This document shows, in pieces, positions 34,491 to 42,869 of a DNA stretch of 64,000 bases; positions within the stretch are counted from its first letter, which is position 1; each line of letters starts with the position of its first letter. The notes under the pieces are model-generated. The model was not told the DNA's origin and searched no databases. It saw only the letters and a list, made by a program, of their open reading frames with translations. Location of the stretch: the NCBI GenBank assembly GCA_902493515.1, contig CABUPE010000001.1, positions 62,001-126,000 on the forward strand, in the 5' to 3' direction. Origin of the DNA: an uncultured Collinsella sp. (lineage in GTDB: Bacteria; Actinomycetota; Coriobacteriia; Coriobacteriales; Coriobacteriaceae). A program made the translations under genes and the position numbers.

Positions 34491-34820
34491 TCACAGCGCC
34501 GCAGCGATCGCTTCAGTCACAAACTTATTGAGTGACTCACCCTTCTTTGCCGCTGCCAGCGCTGCTTGCTTGTGGAGCTCAGAGCCCGTTCTTACGTTGA
34601 ACGAGCCCTTAAAAGCCCGCTCGGGTTCCTTGCCCTTCTCGGCGCAAAACTCAAGGTAATCGTCGACGGCGTCGTGGAAGCATTGCTCCACTTCTTCAGC
34701 CGTGGAGCCTTCAAATACGATTGCGTCCCTAATGCCGGCGACCATACCTGTTAGCACATGCTGTTCGGCATTGAACTCGACCGGGGCGAAATAACCTTTG
34801 TATGCCAAAACGTTACTCAT
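34491..34820 (-). CDS. hicB: HicB-family antitoxin
   Basis: A 109-residue antitoxin. The N-terminal HicB fold (YKGYFAPVEFNAEQHVLTGMV, IVFEGSTAEEVEQCFHDAVDDYLEF) is followed by a C-terminal ribbon/helix DNA-binding region with RTGSELHKQAALAAAKKGESLNKFVTEAI. It neutralises HicA and represses the operon. The start at 34820 overlaps the hicA stop by eight bases and has GGAGG seven bases upstream, so translation is coupled. Confidence 0.9.
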   Translation of the reverse strand: MSNVLAYKGYFAPVEFNAEQHVLTGMVAGIRDAIVFEGSTAEEVEQCFHDAVDDYLEFCAEKGKEPERAFKGSFNVRTGSELHKQAALAAAKKGESLNKFVTEAIAAAL

Positions 34821-35076
34821 GACTACCTCCGACATCTTGCAGAAAGCGAACGATGTTTCGAATGGTCCCCGCTGTCAATTCGTCAGATGGATGAGGCGCG
34901 TGCATTACGAACATCCTGCCATCTGATGGCCTGTAGAAGCGAACGCGCGATCCGGATGTCTTGCCTTTGCTGTCCATTTCAAAGCCATATGAAGCCATGA
35001 CTTTTAAAAAATCCGCATACCGATAAGTTGAAGGGCAGCTAAACAGTTGGGCGATGAGTTTATCGGATCGAGTCAT
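34813..35076 (-). CDS. hicA: HicA-family mRNA interferase toxin
   Basis: An 87-residue toxin with a double-stranded-RNA-binding-like fold. The catalytic His is in VMHAPHPSDELTAGTIRNIV, preceded by GSRVRFYRP. HicA cleaves mRNA and tmRNA. The order toxin then antitoxin is the usual hicAB order. GAGGCGGG precedes the start. Confidence 0.88.
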   Translation of the reverse strand: MTRSDKLIAQLFSCPSTYRYADFLKVMASYGFEMDSKGKTSGSRVRFYRPSDGRMFVMHAPHPSDELTAGTIRNIVRFLQDVGGSHE

Positions 35077-35099
35077 CCCGCCTCACATTCTGCAACTAT

Positions 35100-35128
35100 A
35101 TTCTAGTTGCAATTTCAGGTCGTTGCAA
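35100..35128 (-). promoter_or_regulatory. hicAB promoter
   Basis: On the minus strand TTGCAA (35123-35128) and TAGAAT (35100-35105) are spaced 17 bases. A second TTGCAA at 35107-35112 lies between them, 16 bases from the first, a likely HicB operator. Confidence 0.6.
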
Positions 35129-35139
35129 GCACCTCTACT

Positions 35140-35166
35140 ATAGAACATGTGTGCGTATAGAACAAG
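35140..35166. promoter_or_regulatory. Orphan ATAGAACA sites upstream of hicA
   Basis: ATAGAACATG (35140-35149) and ATAGAACAAG (35157-35166), 17 bases apart, match the regulator 3 sites at 30381 and 30443. No sugar gene is near; the closest promoter is that of hicAB. Confidence 0.4.
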
Positions 35167-35175
35167 TGTTCGAAT

Positions 35176-35210
35176 CACCACTGAGAATGGGGACAGGCAT
35201 CTTTGTGGTG
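35176..35210. repeat. GGGACAG-core hairpin
   Basis: CACCAC pairs with GTGGTG around TGAGAATGGGGACAGGCATCT.. ; same core as the other REP-like hairpins. Confidence 0.5.
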
Positions 35211-35244
35211 GTCTGTGCTGTGGAGTGGGCGTCTGCGGCAGTTC

Positions 35245-35382
35245 GTCTCGATCTGTAACAGTAACTCGGCAAAATTGGACCTAGATGTTACAGATTGAGA
35301 CAAAGGGCCGGCGTCATCCGGAAACGTCTCGATTTGTAACATCTGGAGCCAATATTGCCGCCTTAGCGTTACAGATCGAGAC
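35245..35382. repeat. Tandem pair of 15-bp inverted repeats
   Basis: Hairpin 1: GTCTCGATCTGTAAC (35245-35259) with GTTACAGATTGAGAC (35287-35301). Hairpin 2: GTCTCGATTTGTAAC (35326-35340) with GTTACAGATCGAGAC (35368-35382). Each has a 27-base loop and the period is exactly 81. Short GTCTGC/GCAGAC arms flank the pair. In the gene-free stretch 35077-35454 these hairpins, the hicAB promoter, the orphan sites and the M16 terminator fill most of the space. Confidence 0.8.
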
Positions 35383-35400
35383 AAATCGGCAGACTGCGGC

Positions 35401-35446
35401 AAAAGAAAAAGGTAGATTTTCAGACATGTCCCAAAAATCTACCTTT
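35401..35446 (-). terminator. Terminator of the M16 peptidase gene
   Basis: AAAGGTAGATTTT (35408-35420) and AAAATCTACCTTT (35434-35446) pair exactly; on the minus strand the stem is followed by TTCTTTT. The loop carries GGGACATGTCTG, linking it to the GGGAC hairpin family. Confidence 0.8.
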
Positions 35447-35454
35447 GCCGTGCG

Positions 35455-38400
35455 TTAGCCCATCAGGTCGACGACGTTAAAGTCGGCGTTGCTCTTGGCG
35501 ATGACTTCGCGGCCGCCAAAGACGCAGGTGGGCGACTCGGCTGCGATGCGCGTCACGTCGGCGCCGAGCGAGCGGAGCTCACCGGGCGTGGCGGCGAGCA
35601 TCTGGGCGCGGCGCTCCTCGCGTGCGTGCGGATCGAGCCCGGCCAGGTAGGTCGTGTTGCGGCGCTTGGTGAGCGCGTACGGCTTCACCGGTGCGTCCAT
35701 GCCGCTCACGCAGCTCACGATAAAGCCCTCAAAGGCGGCCTCGTCGGGCTCAAAGCTGCCGAGCCATTCGCCTGCGCGATCCACGCGCTCAATCGAAGGA
35801 TCGATTGCCGGGTCGCGGTAGGTGTAGAACGCCGCCTGACGCTCGCCGGCTGCGCGGAATCCGCAGCCGTACGCACCGCCCTTCACGCGAATCTCGTTCC
35901 ACAGGTAGTCGTAGGAGAGTGCGTTGGCAGCCACGGCCCAAGCGCCTGTCACGTCAATGCCCAAGCGACGCGGATCGCACGCACACGCGGCAAAGCAGAT
36001 GTCGCTGGGGATCACGAAAGCCTCGTGGCGGTCGCACGGCGCCGGCACCACGAGCGCGTCGCGGCCGGCATCGGCGCCGTCGCCAGCGTCCAGCCCCAGG
36101 TCGCCCGCGGCATCCCAGTATGCGTCAAAGTCCTCGTCGCTGCCGGTAAAGCTCGCCATGCAGCCATCGGCCACAAAGATGCGCTCCGCCAGCTCGGCAA
36201 GCTTGGTACGCAGCCCGTCCACGCGCTCGTCAAAGTGCTCGAGCAAATCGCGCAGGAACAGGTAGAAGTCTACGCCCGAGAGCTGCTCACGCACCACGGC
36301 CGAAGGCGAGCTGTAGCTCATCGCGCGGCCGAGCGCCGCCGAGTGGCCGTTGTTGATAAAGCCCTGCTCAAGCCCAATGCGAATCTGCGTGAGCACATCG
36401 CGCACGCGGTCGGCGTCGGCATCGAGCAAAAGCGTGCTCGACCACACCTCGCGCGGCAGGCTCGCCAGCGCATCGATCTTTTCGGACAGGGCGCCGGCGC
36501 TCACCAGCAGGTAGGGGCGCACGCCGTACACGTCGGGCTGCGTCATGACCTCGGTCGTAAAGCTCAAAAAGCCCAGCTTGCCGGCGAGCAAGTTGTCGAG
36601 TTCCTCGGCCGAGTGCTCGCTCGTGGGCAGCTGTTTGAGCAGGCGGCAGAGCAGCGTCACATAGGGCAGGTCTTCAAACGCGACGCAGCTCAGGTCGAAA
36701 TACTGCATGGCGTAGGCCAGGCGGTTGGTGGGGATGCCGTGGCGCAGGCAGGGGATGGGCGTGGTCGTGTCTACGACCAGCGGCGGCTCGGGGCGCGCCT
36801 CGCCAATGTCGGACACGCGCAGGCGCGGCAGCGTGGCCTTGGCCTCGGGCGTGTCTTCGGCCTCCTGCGCGGCACGCAGCGCGGCCGTGCGCTCGACCAC
36901 GTCGGCCAGCTCGGCATCGGTCATGGCATCGCGCTTGGCTGCCAGCTCGGCGGCCTCGGCACCCTCCGAACCCTCGGTGGCGTCCACCGGCACCAGCTCG
37001 ACCAGTGCCATGTGATCGTTCTGCAGCACCAGCTCGCGCAGCAGATCCTCAAAATAGCTGCCGTCCAGCTCGCTACGCAGCTCCTCGTACACCGGGCCGT
37101 ACTTGAGCGCCAGCGTCGCGGCGTCGTCATCGTAGAGCCACGTGCTCAGCGCGTCGCACGCAATGGCCACGCCGTCGGCGATACCGTAGTCGCGCTGGCG
37201 CAGGTCGTATTCGTTGCTGCTGATGATGGCTTCCAGGCGCTCGCGCGGAACGCCATGTTCGCATAAGTCGCGGCAGGCGTCCTGGAACACGCGGCGCAGC
37301 TCGCGCGCCACGCCGGGCTGCGCGTTTTGCAGCATGATGAGCTCGTAGGGCTGCAGGCTCTCGGCCGCCGTGTAGCTCACCACGTTGCCGCCCAGGCCGG
37401 CGGACAGAATGGCCTTCTTAACCGGCGCTTCGTTGGAGCCCAACAGTGCTTCAAACAGGATATCCGCCGCGATCGTGCGTTTGCGGTCGAGCGCGTTGCC
37501 CAGCACCAGGCCCAGGCCCACCAGGGCGTTCTCGGGTGCGGTGGCCATCTCGACGCGCTTGTACTCGCAGGTCACGGGCGCCTGCACGCCCAGCGGATTG
37601 GGCGCCATCGTGGACGGGTCCTCGCCGGCGGCGACGGCAGCGTCCATGCGGCGGCTCGCGGCACTCGGCTGCGACAGATAGCGCTCGTCCAAAAAGGCCA
37701 GGGCGCGGTCCACGTCCAGGTCGCCGTAGAGCGTTATATAAGAGTTGGAAGGATTGTAGTGGCGCGCGTGCGTGTCCAGGAACTGCTCGTAGGTGAGCGC
37801 GGGAATCGCGCGCGGGTCGCCACCGCTCTCGTGTGCATAGGCGGTGTCGGGGTAGAGCGCGGCGTTGACGGCGTCGTCCAGCACACTCATGGGGTCGGAC
37901 AGCGCACCCTTCATCTCGTTGAACACCACGCCGTTATAGCGCAGCGTGCCCTCGCGCAGGCTCGCGGAGCCGCCGTCGCCCTCGCCCTCGACGCTCTCCG
38001 GCAGGTCCAGCTCGTAGTGCCAGCCCTCCTGCTCAAAAATGGTGGGCTTGGTATAGATGGCCGGGTTGAACACCGCGTCCAGGTACACGTCCATCAGGTT
38101 GTACAGATCCTGCTCGTTGGTGGTGGCAACGGGGTAGATGGTCTTGTCGGGGTAGGTCATGGCGTTGAGAAACGTCTGCATGGAGCTCTTGATCAGATCG
38201 ACAAACGGCTCCTTGACGGGGAACTTAGCCGATCCGCACAGCACCGAGTGCTCAAGAATATGGAACACGCCGGTGGAATCGGCCGGCGGCGTCTTAAAGC
38301 CAATGGCAAAGGCCTTGTTTTCGTCGTCGCATGCCAGGTACAGCAGGCGAGCGCCCGAGGCAGTGTGTCGCAGCACGTAAGCGTCCGAGTCGAGCTCGGG

Positions 38401-38499
38401 CACGGTCTCGCGGCGCTCGACGGCAAAGCCGTGGCAGGTAGTGCCGGGCACCAGCAGTGTAGCGGCTGCGGCGCGCGGGTCGTTTGAGGTGGTGGGCAT
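35455..38499 (-). CDS. M16C zinc metallopeptidase, presequence-protease type
   Basis: A 1014-residue insulinase-family peptidase (PreP/CYM1 branch), forming a closed two-half chamber that degrades oligopeptides. The inverted zinc motif HXXEH is at residues 80-84 (HILEHSVLCGS) near the N-terminus, with the distal Glu expected in EGTLRYNGVVFNEMKGALSD; the C-terminal half is catalytically inert, as usual. AAAGGAG precedes ATG 38499; an upstream open extension to 38760 runs through a long hairpin and is rejected. Likely cytoplasmic, as no signal peptide is seen. Confidence 0.9.
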   Translation of the reverse strand: MPTTSNDPRAAAATLLVPGTTCHGFAVERRETVPELDSDAYVLRHTASGARLLYLACDDENKAFAIGFKTPPADSTGVFHILEHSVLCGSAKFPVKEPFVDLIKSSMQTFLNAMTYPDKTIYPVATTNEQDLYNLMDVYLDAVFNPAIYTKPTIFEQEGWHYELDLPESVEGEGDGGSASLREGTLRYNGVVFNEMKGALSDPMSVLDDAVNAALYPDTAYAHESGGDPRAIPALTYEQFLDTHARHYNPSNSYITLYGDLDVDRALAFLDERYLSQPSAASRRMDAAVAAGEDPSTMAPNPLGVQAPVTCEYKRVEMATAPENALVGLGLVLGNALDRKRTIAADILFEALLGSNEAPVKKAILSAGLGGNVVSYTAAESLQPYELIMLQNAQPGVARELRRVFQDACRDLCEHGVPRERLEAIISSNEYDLRQRDYGIADGVAIACDALSTWLYDDDAATLALKYGPVYEELRSELDGSYFEDLLRELVLQNDHMALVELVPVDATEGSEGAEAAELAAKRDAMTDAELADVVERTAALRAAQEAEDTPEAKATLPRLRVSDIGEARPEPPLVVDTTTPIPCLRHGIPTNRLAYAMQYFDLSCVAFEDLPYVTLLCRLLKQLPTSEHSAEELDNLLAGKLGFLSFTTEVMTQPDVYGVRPYLLVSAGALSEKIDALASLPREVWSSTLLLDADADRVRDVLTQIRIGLEQGFINNGHSAALGRAMSYSSPSAVVREQLSGVDFYLFLRDLLEHFDERVDGLRTKLAELAERIFVADGCMASFTGSDEDFDAYWDAAGDLGLDAGDGADAGRDALVVPAPCDRHEAFVIPSDICFAACACDPRRLGIDVTGAWAVAANALSYDYLWNEIRVKGGAYGCGFRAAGERQAAFYTYRDPAIDPSIERVDRAGEWLGSFEPDEAAFEGFIVSCVSGMDAPVKPYALTKRRNTTYLAGLDPHAREERRAQMLAATPGELRSLGADVTRIAAESPTCVFGGREVIAKSNADFNVVDLMG

Positions 38500-38664
38500 A
38501 TGCAGTCTCCTTTGACGCCCCAGCGGGAGCGAATCGAGTCGAATCCTCGAGAGTATACCCATATGGGGCCGCGACCCTGCGGCGAACTGGAGACGATGCA
38601 GCCGGATTGGGCATAGGTCCCGCGTGCCCGCCGCACGAGCGTGGAAAATTGGACACTCGCCAAA

Positions 38665-38730
38665 CGAGAGTGGATATTTGGACGGAATTTGCCGCAAAAG
38701 CCCCAAAAACCGTCCAAATATCCACTCTCG
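38665..38730. repeat. Perfect 21-bp inverted repeat upstream of M16 gene
   Basis: Arms 38665-38685 (CGAGAGTGGATATTTGGACG..) and 38710-38730 are exact complements, loop 24 bases with TTTGCCGCAAAAG. The gene-free stretch 38500-39069 holds this and the GAGAGATA repeats. Confidence 0.8.
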
Positions 38731-38831
38731 ATATCCGACCGTCCGAAAATCCTCGCTCATCCATCACTTGCGTATCTCTCGTCTCTCATTCGTCTCTAAT
38801 ATGAAAGATGACAGGAAGATGAGAGAAAAAT

Positions 38832-39012
38832 ATGAGAGATAACTGAGCAGCAAAGAGACAGGCAATCATGGTATTGTCTCAATACCGATTGTTCTACCAG
38901 CAAAAATATGTATAGATGAAGCAAATGGTAGACATTCCATCTCTATCTATCTCTTATCTCTAAGCCGAGAGATAGAGAGATAAATGAGAGATAATTACGA
39001 GAGATAACTGAG
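38832..39012 (+). promoter_or_regulatory. GAGAGATAACTGAG repeats before the AlbA/Schlafen gene
   Basis: GAGAGATAACTGAG occurs exactly at 38832-38845 and 38999-39012. Between them many AGAGATA/TATCTCT units form a near-perfect palindrome around AAGCCG (about 38950-38985). The region is AT-rich against its surroundings. It looks like an operator array for the downstream gene, which has its own winged helix. Confidence 0.5.
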
Positions 39013-39069
39013 AGACGAGGGAAATCTATCCGCGGCATTCTCTGCAGGACCGAGCGAAAGGACGTGCAG

Positions 39070-40536
39070 ATGAACGAAAACGAGCTGACCGGTCTGCTTG
39101 AGTCTTTAAGGCGTATGGGCTCGGATGATCTTAACGTCGAAGCGAAGGAGAGCGCCACGACGCTTTCCCGCGACGTGTGGGAAACGGTGAGCGCATTCGC
39201 GAACACTGCCGGCGGAACCATCGTGCTCGGAGTGAGTGAGCGCGCAGGTTTTGTCCCGGTTGAGAACTTCGAGACCGAGAAAGTGCTCAACCAATTCGTG
39301 GCGGGCATGGGCGATGCCGGCGGTCGCGGAAAGCTGGCCAATCCGCCCAAATACACCATTGAGCGCGTGGAGCTCCAGGGCACCGTGGTTCTGGTCATCA
39401 CGATTGAGGAGCTCGACCCGTCGAGCAAGCCTTGTTATGTCATAGAGCGGGGCGCCCAGGGCGGCAGCTACAAGCGCATCGATGACAAAGATGTGCCGCT
39501 TTCATCGACCGAGGTGCTCGCATTGGCGTCATACGGTCGAGCGACTCCGAGCGATCGCGACGCGGTGGCGGGTGCGGGCGCGGACAATCTCGACGAGACG
39601 CTGGTCGACCGTACGATAGATCGGGCTTTCTCGTTGACGCCCCGGGCAATGCGCGGCGCGCCGGACAAACAAACGAAGCTGGAGCGCCTAAATATCCTTG
39701 ATTCCCAGGGCAATGTCACCAAGGCTGGACTCCTAGTTGTGGGCACCTACCCTCAGCAGTTCTATCCCAAGCTCTTCATTGACGTGGCTGTCCATGCGGG
39801 AACTCAGAAGGGCATGGCGGGGTCGCTGAGATTCATGGACCGCACAATCTGTGAGGGAACGTTGGGCGAGATGATCTCGGATGCCGTCGCAGCCGTCGCC
39901 AAGAATTTGCGGCGAACCTCGACCGTCCAAGGTGTCTCGCGTGTCGACTCGCTTGAGATTCCCGAGGAGGTTCTGCGCGAGGCAATCGCCAACGCCGTAA
40001 TCCATCGAGAATACGGGGATCGGTTCTGTGGACAATCGATTGCCGTCGACGTCTTTGACGATCGTGTCGAGGTGACGAATCCTGGCGGCCTTTACGGGGG
40101 AAAGACTCGCGAGAACTTGTTTGACGGCAGCTCCCGATGCCGTAACGCGACGCTCGTGAAACTCATGTCGATTGTCCCGCTGCCGGATGGCGCAGGTTCG
40201 CCGGCTGAGGGCAATGGCTCGGGCATCCCGATGATGATCGATGCCATGCGCGCGCATGGTCTGGCCGAGCCCCTGTTCTGCCCGGGGTTCGATCGGTTCA
40301 AGGTCGTACTTTACCGTTCAAAGATCGAGCCGGTCGATCATGGCGGGGGCTTAATTGTGGCGGCACTCAAACACTACGGCGAGCTGGGGACGCGTGAGCT
40401 GGCAGAACGCACGGGGCTTACAATTTCCCAGGTTAGGTCGCGCGTCAACGCGCTCATTGCTCAAGGCGAGCTTGAGCCCACGGCGCCGGCGACGAGCCGC
40501 AACCGCAAGTATCGACTGTCAGAGCGCGTGGAATAA
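39070..40536 (+). CDS. AlbA_2/Schlafen-type ATP-binding regulator
   Basis: A 488-residue protein in three parts: an AlbA_2/Schlafen domain (about 10-145; NVEAKES, SAFANTAGGTIVLGV), a GHKL-like ATPase domain (about 270-400; EAIANAVIHREYGD, DRVEVTNPGGLYGG, GNGSGIPMMIDAM) and a C-terminal winged helix (about 425-488; LGTRELAERTGLTISQVRSRVN). Such proteins occur as regulators and in defence or stress islands. ATG 39070 lies eight bases from GAAAGGA. It opens the accessory island 39-43.6 kb. Confidence 0.8.
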   Translation: MNENELTGLLESLRRMGSDDLNVEAKESATTLSRDVWETVSAFANTAGGTIVLGVSERAGFVPVENFETEKVLNQFVAGMGDAGGRGKLANPPKYTIERVELQGTVVLVITIEELDPSSKPCYVIERGAQGGSYKRIDDKDVPLSSTEVLALASYGRATPSDRDAVAGAGADNLDETLVDRTIDRAFSLTPRAMRGAPDKQTKLERLNILDSQGNVTKAGLLVVGTYPQQFYPKLFIDVAVHAGTQKGMAGSLRFMDRTICEGTLGEMISDAVAAVAKNLRRTSTVQGVSRVDSLEIPEEVLREAIANAVIHREYGDRFCGQSIAVDVFDDRVEVTNPGGLYGGKTRENLFDGSSRCRNATLVKLMSIVPLPDGAGSPAEGNGSGIPMMIDAMRAHGLAEPLFCPGFDRFKVVLYRSKIEPVDHGGGLIVAALKHYGELGTRELAERTGLTISQVRSRVNALIAQGELEPTAPATSRNRKYRLSERVE

Positions 40537-40541
40537 ATGCG

Positions 40542-40590
40542 TTAGTGGACGAGGCGACCCAATAATCGACCCTCAATTGGCGTCCACTAA
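40542..40590. terminator. Hairpin between convergent genes
   Basis: TTAGTGGACG (40542-40551) pairs exactly with CGTCCACTAA (40581-40590), loop 29 bases. No clear T-run. Confidence 0.45.
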
Positions 40591-40636
40591 GGTAAAGCGG
40601 TTGTTGCTCAGTCGACGGTGATGCTAAAGACTCGGC

Positions 40637-41128
40637 TTACGCCGGCATGGCCCCGAACCCGTCCATCAAGAACAGCCTAAGAACCAGCTTGATGACATTT
40701 CCCGGTTTGACTTCTGCCGCGTCAAAGACGTGGCGCTCGGCGAGCTCGCTGCAGTATGCATAGATGTCGCGGATAAGGTCCGCGCCCGAGAGCGTAAACA
40801 TGTAGCCTGCGTCCGAAAGCGTATTGGGCGCGGCGGGCAATTTGGTCATGCGACAAAAGGTCAACAGGTCGGGCGCCATAGCGTCCTGGTAGCCAAGATG
40901 GCTGCCGTCTTCTTGTGCGACGAGTTCCAGCTGGCGTACTCGATTCAGCGCCGCTGCCAGCACAAAGCTCGGTGTGGGAGCATTGACGTCCTCCGTGCTC
41001 GCCACGAGTCTGCCTGCTGCCTGCGTGACAAGCCAAGCGACCTCGCGCTGGCAACGCACGGCCTTGCGCGTAACCGGCTTGATGGACGAAGAAGAAACGC
41101 TTCCCTTAGGCGGATTCGAAACAGCCAC
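40637..41128 (-). CDS. Unknown protein of the accessory island
   Basis: A 163-residue soluble protein without a recognised family. N-terminal 25 residues are Ser/Pro/Lys-rich and probably disordered; the rest is predicted mainly helical (PSFVLAAALNRVRQLELVAQ, LSGADLIRDIYAYCSELAERHVFDAAEV). GTG 41128 is set by GGGAGG five bases upstream. It is convergent with the AlbA_2 gene and divergent from the HNH gene. Confidence 0.5.
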   Translation of the reverse strand: MAVSNPPKGSVSSSSIKPVTRKAVRCQREVAWLVTQAAGRLVASTEDVNAPTPSFVLAAALNRVRQLELVAQEDGSHLGYQDAMAPDLLTFCRMTKLPAAPNTLSDAGYMFTLSGADLIRDIYAYCSELAERHVFDAAEVKPGNVIKLVLRLFLMDGFGAMPA

Positions 41129-41343
41129 AAGAACCTCCCATGAACGACCCGGCCCAACAAGCCCGGATGAAACACGTGCTACATCAGTATACAGGGAAGT
41201 GGGGTAGCGGGGTACAAGCGCGCCAGCGGCAAACCGAGAGCATCAACGATGTGCCGATCGCGGAATGAGATCTCGTAATAATTGACTCTCGACCATATTA
41301 TTGAGGGGTATGACTCGCATTCGTATGGTTGTAGGTGCTGGCG

Positions 41344-42426
41344 ATGAACGACATTGACCTTGCTGTTCCGTTGATGGATGGACCAAGCTATGACCGTGCC
41401 TGCAGTCTCGTGCCTTCCGAATACGTTGAGGCATGGGAGTGGTTTCTGGGTGAGGAGCAGCGCGGCGGCGTTTGGACCAGCCTTCCGCACCACACCAAGG
41501 AAGATAGCCCTCAGTATCAGTATCGTTTGAGAATTGGCTCGGACTTCTTTCCCGTAACGCGGGATTCAGGGATCTTCTGGCCGGGCCAGGATCGGGTGAA
41601 GCAAGACCCCAATAAGATCTTTGCGCTCTCGGTCCATAACTCTAAAAAGAGCTTCTACACCGATGTGCCTCCGCTCTATTTGGACGATGGTACGTGGGTC
41701 ATTAAGTACTCGGTTCAAGCGCCGGGTACCGTTGGTTTTCGAGACCAGAATTACAACCGTAAAATGCTCAACTGCATGGAATGTGGCGTCCCAGTCGGAG
41801 TCATATTTGCAACCGAGGTGGGCTATAAGGTGCTCGGCCTTGCGTTTGTTGAGCGGTTCGAGCCCGAAAACGGATGGTTTGTTCTGCACGGTCCTGTTCA
41901 TAAAGGCGGACCGGACCCTCGTTTTGCGCCCGACATGAGTTATCTGAAGCACATACCCGTCGATATTGAGTTTGCCGGACAGGGTGTGACCGACGACGAA
42001 AAGGTCCGCTATGCGTTAAGGCGCGAGCGATTGGGGCAGCAATGGTTCCGCAAGCAGCTCGTTGCCGCCTATGATGGCCGTTGCGCGGTGTCGGACTGCG
42101 GCGTCAGCGAAGCTCTGGAGGCTGCACATATCGAGAATTACTCGGGACCCAAATCGCAGGTTGCCAGCAACGGCATTCTGCTTCGGCGCGATCTTCATTC
42201 CCTATTTGATGCTCACCTGATTTCGTTTGAGCCTGTTTGCGGCGAATATCGGCTGTGCGGATCGTACCTGCTGGATAAGACCGACTACGCTTCCTTTGCG
42301 GGTGCGACGCTAAGGCAGCCGAATGAGCGTCAGTGGCGACCCGATACGGTGTTTCTTGAGGCCCATCGCATTGAGTTCGATCGCTCGGAAAAGAAGCGTG
42401 AAAAGGCGGGGCTTCTGCCGTATTAG
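41344..42426 (+). CDS. HNH endonuclease with N-terminal sensor-like domain
   Basis: A 360-residue protein. The C-terminal HNH nuclease is clear: FRKQLVAAYDGRCAVSDCGV, LEAAHIENYSG, SNGILLRRDLHSLFDAHLISF. The N-terminal 210 residues hold NRKMLNCMECGVPVGVIFAT and YKVLGLAFVERFE, a layout like the domains that precede HNH in type IV restriction enzymes for modified DNA. So a modification-dependent nuclease is plausible but not shown. ATG 41344 is used, with TAGGTG upstream; GTG 41335 is the alternative. No methylase is adjacent. Confidence 0.75.
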   Translation: MNDIDLAVPLMDGPSYDRACSLVPSEYVEAWEWFLGEEQRGGVWTSLPHHTKEDSPQYQYRLRIGSDFFPVTRDSGIFWPGQDRVKQDPNKIFALSVHNSKKSFYTDVPPLYLDDGTWVIKYSVQAPGTVGFRDQNYNRKMLNCMECGVPVGVIFATEVGYKVLGLAFVERFEPENGWFVLHGPVHKGGPDPRFAPDMSYLKHIPVDIEFAGQGVTDDEKVRYALRRERLGQQWFRKQLVAAYDGRCAVSDCGVSEALEAAHIENYSGPKSQVASNGILLRRDLHSLFDAHLISFEPVCGEYRLCGSYLLDKTDYASFAGATLRQPNERQWRPDTVFLEAHRIEFDRSEKKREKAGLLPY

Positions 42427-42547
42427 CGTATTTGGCTTTGGCATTCTTTGACGATCGTGTTGTTTGATCGGATCGCGTGGCGATGCAATCTCGCGCCCGC
42501 CCGCCGGTGCATGCTCTTCCTGATTTGTATAGCGAGAAGGGGCATGT

Positions 42548-42832
42548 ATGAGCTGGCGAGGCGATATTGCGATGGGGAAGTACGGAAAACTGCCGTGTGC
42601 CCTTATCGACAACAATATGTTTCCGGGCGTAGAAGTTGATTGCGGGTCGTTTGTCGTCGCCTGCCCTTGCTGCGGCTCGCAAATACCGTGTCTCGACATT
42701 CGGTTCATCGATGCACGTGACAGGTTCAGCGACGAAGTGAGGAAACGTACGGGCGTTCATATGCCGGTGTATCCGGAGAAATGCCCTGTTTGTGGCCTCG
42801 ATATCGTGTACGACGCCGGCGACGAGGGATAG
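42548..42832 (+). CDS. Small two-knuckle Cys-rich protein
   Basis: A 94-residue protein with CPCCGSQIPC and CPVCGLDIVYD, i.e. two CXXC knuckles about 42 residues apart that could hold one zinc. No further motif. GAGAAGGGG precedes the start. It follows the HNH gene by 121 bases on the same strand and may belong to the same unit. Confidence 0.5.
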   Translation: MSWRGDIAMGKYGKLPCALIDNNMFPGVEVDCGSFVVACPCCGSQIPCLDIRFIDARDRFSDEVRKRTGVHMPVYPEKCPVCGLDIVYDAGDEG

Positions 42833-42869
42833 GTGATGCGGAGGAGTTGGCTGTGAGTGTCTTTTGCCT

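Noticed and set aside
35245..35382. Possible CRISPR array
   Set aside because: Only two units, each itself a hairpin with 27-base loops; no third repeat and no cas gene.
35626..38487. Long plus-strand open frames opposite the M16 peptidase
   Set aside because: Shadows of the peptidase gene; no ribosome sites, low-complexity Arg/His-rich translations.
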